Below are positions 19,263 to 26,035 of a DNA stretch of 64,000 nucleotides, piece by piece. The notes under the pieces were generated by a model. It searched no databases and was not told the origin of the DNA. It saw nothing but the letters and a program-made list of their open reading frames with translations. Within the stretch, counting starts at the first letter, position 1. Each line of letters starts with the position of its first letter. Origin of the DNA: Bacteroidales bacterium (GTDB taxonomy: Bacteria; Bacteroidota; Bacteroidia; Bacteroidales; JACABE01); the NCBI GenBank assembly GCA_023251515.1, contig JAHEYQ010000012.1, forward strand, positions 7,970-71,969. The letters run 5' to 3'. Position numbers and translations under genes: made by a program.

Positions 19263-19922
19263 ATGAATAAATTTGTAGCACCTTCATTATTATCAGCAAA
19301 TTTTGCTTCTCTTTCAAATGACATTGAAATGGTAAACAATAGTATGGCCGGTTGGTTTCATATTGACGTGATGGATGGCGTTTTTGTTCCGAATATTTCT
19401 TTTGGTCCTCCTGTAATCAAGCATATTAAGAAATTAGCTTCTAAACCTTTGGATGTGCATTTGATGATAATTGATCCTGATAGATATTTTAATGTTTTTA
19501 AAGAGGTTGGTGCTGATATTATAACTGTTCATTATGAGGCTTGTAAACATCTGAATCGTTCTGTTACTTCATTAAAAAGTATGGGAATTAAGGCGGGGGT
19601 TGTTTTAAATCCTCATACTAATGTTGGTTTGCTCGAAAATATTATTGAAGAGCTTGATTTAGTGCTGTTAATGTCTGTTAATCCGGGTTTTGGCGGACAA
19701 AAATTTATTGAAAATACGTATCAGAAAATTTCACAGCTTAAAGAAATGATAATCAAATCAAATCCTTCATGTTTAATTGAAGTTGACGGAGGAGTTGATG
19801 TAAATAATGCCCAGAAATTATATAAAGCCGGTGCTGATGTTCTTGTAGCTGGAAATAGTGTTTTTGGATCTGAAAATCCTTTGGAAGCAATTGAAATGTT
19901 GAGCTTTAAATCTGATTTGTAG
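19263..19922 (+). CDS. rpe: Ribulose-phosphate 3-epimerase
   Basis: 219 residues, the family's usual length. It interconverts ribulose 5-phosphate and xylulose 5-phosphate in the pentose phosphate pathway. TIM-barrel landmarks: PSLLSANFASL at the N-terminus, HIDVMDGVFVPNISFGP with metal-binding histidine and aspartate, DVHLMI, SVNPGFGGQKF and EVDGGV with the second catalytic aspartate. Cytoplasmic and metal-dependent. Single gene with its own promoter; convergent with the guanine deaminase gene, only 7 bases apart and with no hairpin between them. Confidence 0.97.
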   Translation: MNKFVAPSLLSANFASLSNDIEMVNNSMAGWFHIDVMDGVFVPNISFGPPVIKHIKKLASKPLDVHLMIIDPDRYFNVFKEVGADIITVHYEACKHLNRSVTSLKSMGIKAGVVLNPHTNVGLLENIIEELDLVLLMSVNPGFGGQKFIENTYQKISQLKEMIIKSNPSCLIEVDGGVDVNNAQKLYKAGADVLVAGNSVFGSENPLEAIEMLSFKSDL

Positions 19923-19929
19923 TTAGCCG

Positions 19930-20406
19930 TTAATACTCAATTTTACCATCCAATTTAATCCATTCTTCAAAAACTTTTTGAGCTTCTGATTGCATCATTT
20001 GTAATGCTGGAATTTTGCGATTGTTCATTGGTATATTTATTTCTTCATAAATAAAAGAATCATCAAAACCTGCATTTGCTGCATCGGTCTTAGTGCAGGC
20101 GTAATACACTGCTTTTGGTCGTGCCCAATAAATTGCACCCAAACACATTGGGCAGGGTTCGCAGCTGGTGTAAATTTCGCAATCGTCTAACTGGAATGTA
20201 TTGAGGTTTTTACAAGCATCTCTGATGGCATTTACTTCGGCATGGGCAGTGGGGTCATTTGTTGATGTAACACTGTTTCCGGCTTTGCCAACTATAATTC
20301 CGTTTTTCACAACAACAGCTCCAAAAGGCCCGCCGTTGCCGGTTTTTAAGTTTTCTTTTGCTAGTCTGATGGCTTCTGCCATAAATTCTTTTTTATCCTG
20401 ATTCAT
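19930..20406 (-). CDS. Guanine deaminase (CDA superfamily)
   Basis: 158 residues. The zinc-binding cytidine-deaminase motifs are present: HAEVNAI, with the ligand histidine and catalytic glutamate, and PCPMCLGAIYWA with the two cysteine ligands. The C-terminal AANAGFDDSFIYEEI and the length point to the small Bacillus GuaD-type guanine deaminase (guanine to xanthine) rather than the tRNA adenosine deaminase TadA. Purine salvage or catabolism, cytoplasmic. It is divergent from the GreA-like gene, with 63 bases between the starts. Confidence 0.88.
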   Translation of the reverse strand: MNQDKKEFMAEAIRLAKENLKTGNGGPFGAVVVKNGIIVGKAGNSVTSTNDPTAHAEVNAIRDACKNLNTFQLDDCEIYTSCEPCPMCLGAIYWARPKAVYYACTKTDAANAGFDDSFIYEEINIPMNNRKIPALQMMQSEAQKVFEEWIKLDGKIEY

Positions 20407-20416
20407 TTTATTTTTC

Positions 20417-20424
20417 TAAATTTG
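20417..20424 (+). promoter_or_regulatory. -7 element of the GreA-like/ispH/recF unit
   Basis: TAAATTTG fits TAnnTTTG; predicted start of transcription about 40 bases before the ATG at 20470. No good -33 box is seen. Confidence 0.4.
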
Positions 20425-20469
20425 TATTCTGATTTGATTGTAAAATTACAAAAAAAATCATTTCAAAAT

Positions 20470-20922
20470 ATGGATAAATCAGAATTTAAGGAAAATCTTT
20501 ATAGTATTTGTTTCGCTCGTCAGAACGAGATGATTATGCATTTGAAGGAGCTTATTGCGGATGCTCAGCAAATGGCGAATGAATATGGACAGCCTAAGGA
20601 TAGATATGATTCTTATCGTATGCAGTTGCTGCGTAAACGTGATATGTATGGTCAACAGCTTGAAAAAGCAATGGCTGAGCTTGATGTGTTGAAAAAAATT
20701 GATGTTACCAGAAAAAGCAAAGAAGTGGAATTTGGGTCAGTTGTAATTACAAACGACCAAAAACTTTTTATTTCGATAAGTTTGGGTAAAATTGAATTTG
20801 AGAAAGAGGTTTATTATGCCGTTTCGGTTAAGGTTCCTTTTTATGATGCCATTAAAGGGAAAAAGAAAGGAGCGGACTTTGTTTTTAATGGTAAACAAAA
20901 CCAGATTGTAGAAGTTTTTTAA
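20470..20922 (+). CDS. GreA/GreB-like C-terminal domain protein
   Basis: The ATG at 20470 (MDKSEFKENLYS) is preferred over an upstream in-frame ATG at 20422, which falls in the promoter region; this gives 150 residues. A helical, coiled-coil-like N-terminal part (about 1-80, rich in Q, E and K) is followed by a beta-rich domain (about 85-150) with VEFGSVVITNDQKLFISISLG and a closing DFVFNGKQNQIVEVF. This matches the GreA/GreB C-terminal FKBP-like fold that binds RNA polymerase. Bacteroidota relatives are often mislabelled 3-oxoacyl-ACP synthase. It may bind RNA polymerase near its secondary channel, but the acidic tip needed for cleavage is not evident. First gene of a four-gene unit. Confidence 0.7.
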   Translation: MDKSEFKENLYSICFARQNEMIMHLKELIADAQQMANEYGQPKDRYDSYRMQLLRKRDMYGQQLEKAMAELDVLKKIDVTRKSKEVEFGSVVITNDQKLFISISLGKIEFEKEVYYAVSVKVPFYDAIKGKKKGADFVFNGKQNQIVEVF

Positions 20923-20946
20923 TAAGATTATTTGGAAAATTTGAAA

Positions 20947-21822
20947 ATGAATGTAGTTATTGATAAATATTCAGGGTTTTGTTTTGGAGTAATTAGAGCA
21001 ATTGAAGCTGCTGAGCGTGAACTTGGTGAACATGACCAATTATATTGTCTGGGCGATATTGTTCATAATGGAATGGAAGTAAAACGCTTGAGCGATAAAG
21101 GTCTGAAAGTGATTTCGCATGAAGAGTTCAGTTTGTTGAATAATGCCAAAGTTTTGATAAGAGCTCATGGCGAACCTCCCGAAACTTATCGGATTGCAAA
21201 AGAGAATAAGATTAGCCTTGTTGATGCTTCTTGTCCTATTGTTTTGAAGCTTCAAAGCAAAATCAGTATTGCTTATGAAGAAATGAAAGATCAAAATGGG
21301 CAAATTGTGATTTATGGCAAGCATGGTCATGCTGAAGTTGTTGGTTTGGTTGGACAAACTGAGAATACTGCCATTGTGGTTGATAAATTAGAGGATATTG
21401 ACAAGATAGATTTCAATCGTCCGATAAGATTATTTTCGCAAACTACCAAGAGTATTGAGGGTTTGGCTAAGGTTTGCGAATTGATTTCGGAAAAAATAAA
21501 GTTGGCAAATAACGATATCAAAGATTCTGATTTTGTGGCTAACGATAGCATTTGCCGTCAGGTTTCTAACCGTTCGATTGAATTGAAGAATTTTTCGATG
21601 AATTATGATGTTATTGTTTTTGTTAGTGGCAAAAAGAGTTCAAACGGTATGTTTTTGTTTGATTTATGCAAATCGGTAAACGAACGTACTTATTTGGTAA
21701 GCGAGCCGGCTGAGTTGGATAAGGCTTGGTTTAAAGATGTTGAAAATGTTGGTATTTGCGGTGCTACTTCCACTCCTATGTGGCTTATGGAAGCTGTAGC
21801 CGGAATAATAAGGGAATATTAA
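20947..21822 (+). CDS. ispH: 4-hydroxy-3-methylbut-2-enyl diphosphate reductase
   Basis: 291 residues from the ATG at 20947; an in-frame TTG at 20932 is less likely. It catalyses the last step of the MEP isoprenoid pathway, making IPP and DMAPP from HMBPP. The three cysteines that hold the 4Fe-4S cluster are visible: C12 in SGFCFGV, C96 in DASCPIV and C203 in DSICRQV. The substrate-binding HGHAEVVG is also present. Cytoplasmic. It ends one base before the recF start codon, so translation of the two is probably coupled. Confidence 0.97.
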   Translation: MNVVIDKYSGFCFGVIRAIEAAERELGEHDQLYCLGDIVHNGMEVKRLSDKGLKVISHEEFSLLNNAKVLIRAHGEPPETYRIAKENKISLVDASCPIVLKLQSKISIAYEEMKDQNGQIVIYGKHGHAEVVGLVGQTENTAIVVDKLEDIDKIDFNRPIRLFSQTTKSIEGLAKVCELISEKIKLANNDIKDSDFVANDSICRQVSNRSIELKNFSMNYDVIVFVSGKKSSNGMFLFDLCKSVNERTYLVSEPAELDKAWFKDVENVGICGATSTPMWLMEAVAGIIREY

Positions 21823-22935
21823 ATGTATATAAAAAGTTTATCTTTAGCTAATTTTAAAAATTATACTGAAGCAAATCTGGAGTTTTCTGAGCGTATTAAT
21901 TGCTTTGTTGGCGACAATGGGGGAGGGAAGACCAATTTGCTGGATGCCATATATTATCTGTCGTTTTGCAAAAGTTATTTTAATCTGATTGATTCGCAAA
22001 ATATTAAGCATGAATGCGATTTTTTTGCAATTCATGGCAATTATTTCAGAAATGAGGAGCAAACTGATCTGGTGAGCTGTATTCAGAAGAAAAATCAACG
22101 TAAAGTATTCAGAATTAATAAAAAGGATTATGAACGTTTGGCTGATCATATCGGATTGTTTCCTTTGGTTATGATTTCGCCATACGACCGCGATCTGATT
22201 AACGAAGGTAGTGAGATACGCCGCAAATATATTGATAGTGTTATTTCGCAGTTCGATCGCATTTATCTCGACGATTTGATGAATTATAACAAGGCTTTGC
22301 AACAGCGAAATGTTTTATTGAAAAATTTTGCCGAAACCAATCGATTTGATGCTGGTTTTTTGGAAGTTTGGGATGCTCAGCTTCAAAAATTCGGCGAAAA
22401 TATTTTTCATAAACGCAAGCTTTTTATCGAAGCTTTTATACCCTTGTTTCAACATTATTTTAAGTTTATTTCGGGTGGCAAAGAGGCCGTAAGTATTGAT
22501 TATGTAAGTCAGCTTGCCGATAATGATATGGAAGGTTTGCTAAAAGAAAACCTGAATCGCGACAGAGCTTTGCAATATACTTCGGTTGGAATTCATAAGG
22601 ATGATCTTGATTTCAGGATGGATGGCTTTGCCGTTAAAAAATTTGGCTCGCAGGGACAACAGAAATCTTATTTCATAGCCATGAAACTGGCTCAGTTTGA
22701 TTATACCCGTAAGATTAAAGGATTTAAACCTATTTTGTTGCTCGACGATATTTTCGACAAGCTCGATGCCAAGCGTGTAGAGCAGTTGATTACGCTGGTT
22801 GCCGAAAGTAATTTTAAACAAGTGTTTATTACCGATACCCAGCCCGAACGGTTTATGCATTTGTTTGCAAACAAAGATATTAATCATAAAATATTTGAAG
22901 TAAATAGCGGAATTGTAACAGAAGCAGCATTATGA
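21823..22935 (+). CDS. recF: DNA replication and repair protein RecF
   Basis: 370 residues. A SMC-like ATPase that loads RecA at gaps with RecO and RecR. Walker A is FVGDNGGGKTNLL, the signature motif is FGSQGQQKSY and Walker B is PILLLDDIFDKLD. The start codon directly follows the ispH stop, and the stop overlaps the next start by 4 bases (ATGA). In many bacteria recF sits with dnaA/dnaN; here it sits with ispH and a DciA-like gene. Confidence 0.97.
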   Translation: MYIKSLSLANFKNYTEANLEFSERINCFVGDNGGGKTNLLDAIYYLSFCKSYFNLIDSQNIKHECDFFAIHGNYFRNEEQTDLVSCIQKKNQRKVFRINKKDYERLADHIGLFPLVMISPYDRDLINEGSEIRRKYIDSVISQFDRIYLDDLMNYNKALQQRNVLLKNFAETNRFDAGFLEVWDAQLQKFGENIFHKRKLFIEAFIPLFQHYFKFISGGKEAVSIDYVSQLADNDMEGLLKENLNRDRALQYTSVGIHKDDLDFRMDGFAVKKFGSQGQQKSYFIAMKLAQFDYTRKIKGFKPILLLDDIFDKLDAKRVEQLITLVAESNFKQVFITDTQPERFMHLFANKDINHKIFEVNSGIVTEAAL

Positions 22936-23222
22936 GCCGATACAACGAGTATAGTTTAAAACAGGTTATTGATGAACTGCTGAATGTTTATCGCCTTCGT
23001 GGAAAAATGAATGAAACCCGATTGATACAATCATGGGAAAAGGTGTGTGGCTCGTTAATTAATCGTCATACCGAGAATTTGTATATCAATAATGGCAAGC
23101 TATATGTTAAAGTAGATTCTGCTGCTTTGCGTAACGAGCTAAGTTATGCCAAATCGAAACTTGTAATATCGCTAAACAAAGCCGTAGGTATAGATATTAT
23201 TGAAGATATTGTGTTTTTGTAG
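22932..23222 (+). CDS. DUF721 / DciA-like protein
   Basis: 96 residues of DUF721 type: SRYNEYSLKQVIDELLNVYRL at the N-terminus, IQSWEKVCGSLINRHTENLY in the middle, and LYVKVDSAALRNELSYAKSK. DciA proteins of this family help load the replicative helicase; the short Bacteroidota versions contain just the KH-like domain. The 4-base overlap with recF supports co-translation and a role in DNA replication or repair. No clear terminator follows; a weak AT-rich inverted repeat lies at about 23234-23254. Confidence 0.88.
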   Translation: MSRYNEYSLKQVIDELLNVYRLRGKMNETRLIQSWEKVCGSLINRHTENLYINNGKLYVKVDSAALRNELSYAKSKLVISLNKAVGIDIIEDIVFL

Positions 23223-23300
23223 ATGTAAAATGCATAAATAATTGTTTATTTATATGTAAACAAGTTAAATAATCATTAAAATACAAATCATTATTGTATA

Positions 23301-23490
23301 ATATTCATACGCTAAGCCGAAATATTCATTAACGACGGCATCAGCGGTATCGCCGAAGCTGAAATATTCATTAACGACGGCATCAGCGGTATCGCCGAAG
23401 CTGAAATATTCATTGATGATGGCATCACGGACGCTCGTGAACCTGATTTCATTAATGACGATGGCATCACGGACACTTGTGAAGCCGGAA
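23301..23490 (+). repeat. 42-bp tandem repeat, frame-preserving (remnant 14-residue repeat ORF)
   Basis: Units begin near 23321, 23363 and 23405, with a fourth near 23447 and a truncated, broken one before 23321. The first two full units are almost identical and the later ones diverge. Each unit is 42 bases, 14 codons, reading EIFINDGISGIAEA on the plus strand. Unit 4 lacks one codon and has gained another, keeping the frame. The frame stays open from 23316 to a TGA at 23538-23540, but a TAA at 23313-23315 and the lack of an ATG mean no gene can be called. The repeat is clearly more G+C-rich than its surroundings. It fills most of the 311-base gap between the dciA-like gene and the response regulator gene. 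No CRISPR spacers are present. Confidence 0.85.
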
Positions 23491-23533
23491 TAATTTACAC
23501 TATAGGAAAATTTAAGGCTTTATATATCAAAAA

Positions 23534-23980
23534 TCAGTGAGTTGTTTCATTCAGATTAATCCAATAATTCCCAATTGATATAATTGTTTCTGAAAAACTA
23601 TTGTATTCCATTGGCTTAACAACATAACTGTTTGCCCCCAAATCATATGCAGTTTTAATATCGAAATCTTCTTTGGAAGAAGTAAAAACGATGACAGGTA
23701 TTTTCTGAAGATTTTGATTTGCCTTTATTTCTTTTAAAACCTCCAATCCATTTATTTTGGGGAGCTTAAGGTCGAGAAATATTGCTTTAATAAGTTTGTT
23801 ATATTCTTTGTCTTCAAACTCTTCTTTTTCAAACAAAAAATTAAGAGCATCCTCACCATCTTCAAGTAAAAGCAAATTATCAGTATTAATTATTTTTTTC
23901 AGAGCTCTCATTATTAGTTCTGCATCATTCGGATTATCTTCTACCAAAAGATATTCAACATTCTTAATCGTATTCTCCAT
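23534..23980 (-). CDS. Rcp1-type single-domain response regulator
   Basis: 148 residues, only a receiver domain: LLVEDNPNDAELIMRAL at the N-terminus with the acidic pair, the phospho-acceptor in KAIFLDLKLPK, the threonine in VFTSSKED and the lysine in VVKPMEY. The NPNDAEL wording and the long beta3-alpha3 region are typical of Rcp1-like regulators that pair with phytochrome-type kinases. There is no output domain, so it is a phospho-shuttle or acts by protein contact. It starts 11 bases after the SBP-fused kinase and is its probable partner. Confidence 0.93.
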   Translation of the reverse strand: MENTIKNVEYLLVEDNPNDAELIMRALKKIINTDNLLLLEDGEDALNFLFEKEEFEDKEYNKLIKAIFLDLKLPKINGLEVLKEIKANQNLQKIPVIVFTSSKEDFDIKTAYDLGANSYVVKPMEYNSFSETIISIGNYWINLNETTH

Positions 23981-23991
23981 AATTTTAATTA

Positions 23992-26025
23992 TCAGTTATT
24001 TTTGTTTAAAGTAAAATAAAAACTTGCCCCTTTATCTATTTCAGATTTAGCCCAAATTCTACCACCGTGCTTTTGAATAATGCGTTGAACAATAGCTAAA
24101 CCTACACCTGTTCCTTCATAATCCTGATTTGAATGTAATCTTTGGAATACACCAAACAGTTTATCAGCATATTTATCATCAAAACCGGCACCGTTATCCG
24201 AAATGGAATAAATATTTTCAGTATCAGTTTGTTCGCAACTGATATTTATAAAGGATTTCTCCTTTTTTGAAGAAAACTTCATGGCATTCGATATCAAATT
24301 AGTCCAAACTTGTTTTATAAGAGCCCTATCGCCAAAAGCTTTTGGTAAATCGCTAATCTGAAAACTATATTTTTCTTTGTTTTCATCATTTATCAATTCA
24401 TTGCAAACAGTGTCAATAATCTGATTCATATCAACAGGCATTTTATTAACTTCATTTCGGCTAACTCTCGAAAAAGCAAGTAAATCATCAATAAGTTGCC
24501 CCATTTTTTTTGTATTTCTGATAATAGTATTGCATACTTTTAAGGCATCTTCAGATAAATCTTTTGTATGATCTTCAATTAAAATTCTTGTAAACCCATC
24601 AATTGCTCTTAATGGTGCACGTAAATCGTGTGAAACGGTATATGCAAAAGATTCAAGTTCTTTATTCGCTTCTTTAAGCTGTTGTGTCCTTTCCTCTACT
24701 TTCTTTTCTAAAGTAGCATAAAACTCTTTAATTTCGTTTTCAGCTTTTTTTCGTTCTGAAATATCACGAACCACAACAATAATGGCATCTTTATAAAAAT
24801 CAGGGTTGTAACTCATACTCACTTCCACCCAAATAAGGTCTCCGTTTCTGTGTTTTGCTATCCATTCAAAAACCTGAGGTCCTTCTTTGGTCGTTTTTAT
24901 TATATAATCCATTGCTTCCTTTTGTGTATAAGGAGTTTTGTCGATACTAATATCTTGAATCCTGATATTTTTTAATTCTTCAGAAGTATAACCATATAAT
25001 TTTTCGGCAGGAAGATAGGATTCAATAATTTTTCCATTATACAAACTATGAATCAATATAGTGTCATTAATTGAATTGAAAATGGTTCTGAACTTTTTTT
25101 CGTTGTTGCTTATATCTTTGAAAGCTTTCTCCAGATCACGAGTTTTTGATTTTATTCTACTTCTTAATAATATATTGAAAAACAATAATATAATAGATAT
25201 TGAAATGAGAATTAATGCTGCAATTGTAATTTGTTTTTTTATTATATTATTAAAAATTGGTTTACCTTGCCATTTTTCTTCAATAGATTCTAATTCTTTT
25301 TCTGATATTTTTCTAAACCCATCTTCAATGATTTCTAGAATTTTTGTATTATTTTCTTTTACAGCTCTATGGAATTTCCCGGTATATAGTGTAAAGCCAA
25401 GTTTAAATTTATCTTCAAGGTTATTTTTATATAAATAGTATAGGGCAGGAGGCTTGTCCACGCAAAAAACTTTAATTTCACCTTTATCAGCAGCTTTTAT
25501 AAGTGCTTCATAACTACTATATTCCTTTAATGAATTGATTTTATTATTCTTGAAAATATCAATACAAGCATCGCCAGCTTTAACTCCAATAGTAAAACCA
25601 TGTAATGATTCAATATTTGTAATGCCACTTAAAGATGTATTATAAAAAACAGGAACTTCAATAATAGCATAAGGCTTGGTAAAATCCCAATATTCATCTC
25701 TTTGTTTGGTGTAAAATGCGGTTTCAATTACATCGGCTTTATCCTGATTAAAAACAAACTGTGCACTATCCCAATTAGTTCCAATAATATTAACCTTAAT
25801 CTTTGTTTTTTCTTCCCAAAGTTTCCATTGATCAATAATGATTCCTTGTAATTCTCCCTTATCATTTCGAAATATATAAGGCGGATAGTTATCATCAGAA
25901 ACAATAGTTATACTGTCGTATGTGCTTAAGGCTTTTGTATTTATAGTGTTAATTAATAGATATACAAAAATCAAAAGTTTAAAATAAAAACACAAAAAAT
26001 ATTTAAATCCTGAAATTTTATCCAT
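23992..26025 (-). CDS. Sensor kinase with periplasmic solute-binding domain (SBP_bac_3-PAS-HisKA-HATPase)
   Basis: 677 residues. An N-terminal membrane or signal helix (about 10-30) is followed by an SBP_bac_3-type amino-acid-binding domain (about 36-262). Its usual opening is present: DDNYPPYIFRNDKGELQGI, then VIETAFYTKQRDEYWDFTKP. A membrane helix (about 267-287), PAS (about 310-430), HisKA (YTVSHDLRAPLRAIDGF) and HATPase (DNGAGFD, GTGVGLAIVQRI) follow. It should bind a small solute, perhaps an amino acid, outside and signal inward. The kinase core belongs to the same subgroup as the 26036-28816 protein. Confidence 0.94.
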   Translation of the reverse strand: MDKISGFKYFLCFYFKLLIFVYLLINTINTKALSTYDSITIVSDDNYPPYIFRNDKGELQGIIIDQWKLWEEKTKIKVNIIGTNWDSAQFVFNQDKADVIETAFYTKQRDEYWDFTKPYAIIEVPVFYNTSLSGITNIESLHGFTIGVKAGDACIDIFKNNKINSLKEYSSYEALIKAADKGEIKVFCVDKPPALYYLYKNNLEDKFKLGFTLYTGKFHRAVKENNTKILEIIEDGFRKISEKELESIEEKWQGKPIFNNIIKKQITIAALILISISIILLFFNILLRSRIKSKTRDLEKAFKDISNNEKKFRTIFNSINDTILIHSLYNGKIIESYLPAEKLYGYTSEELKNIRIQDISIDKTPYTQKEAMDYIIKTTKEGPQVFEWIAKHRNGDLIWVEVSMSYNPDFYKDAIIVVVRDISERKKAENEIKEFYATLEKKVEERTQQLKEANKELESFAYTVSHDLRAPLRAIDGFTRILIEDHTKDLSEDALKVCNTIIRNTKKMGQLIDDLLAFSRVSRNEVNKMPVDMNQIIDTVCNELINDENKEKYSFQISDLPKAFGDRALIKQVWTNLISNAMKFSSKKEKSFINISCEQTDTENIYSISDNGAGFDDKYADKLFGVFQRLHSNQDYEGTGVGLAIVQRIIQKHGGRIWAKSEIDKGASFYFTLNKNN

Positions 26026-26035
26026 TTTATTAAAA

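Noticed and set aside
20932..20946. TTG start extending ispH by five codons
   Set aside because: The ATG at 20947 gives the family's usual N-terminus (MNVVIDKYSGFCFG).
21844..22302. Antisense ORF of 152 codons inside recF
   Set aside because: It lies wholly within the well-supported recF gene, with no start signal or family likeness; a shadow frame.
23301..23490. CRISPR-like short repeat array
   Set aside because: Repeats are directly adjacent with no unique spacers, and no cas gene lies nearby.
25061..25438. Antisense ORF of 125 codons inside the SBP-fused kinase gene
   Set aside because: Complement of a coherent kinase frame; no recognisable protein.
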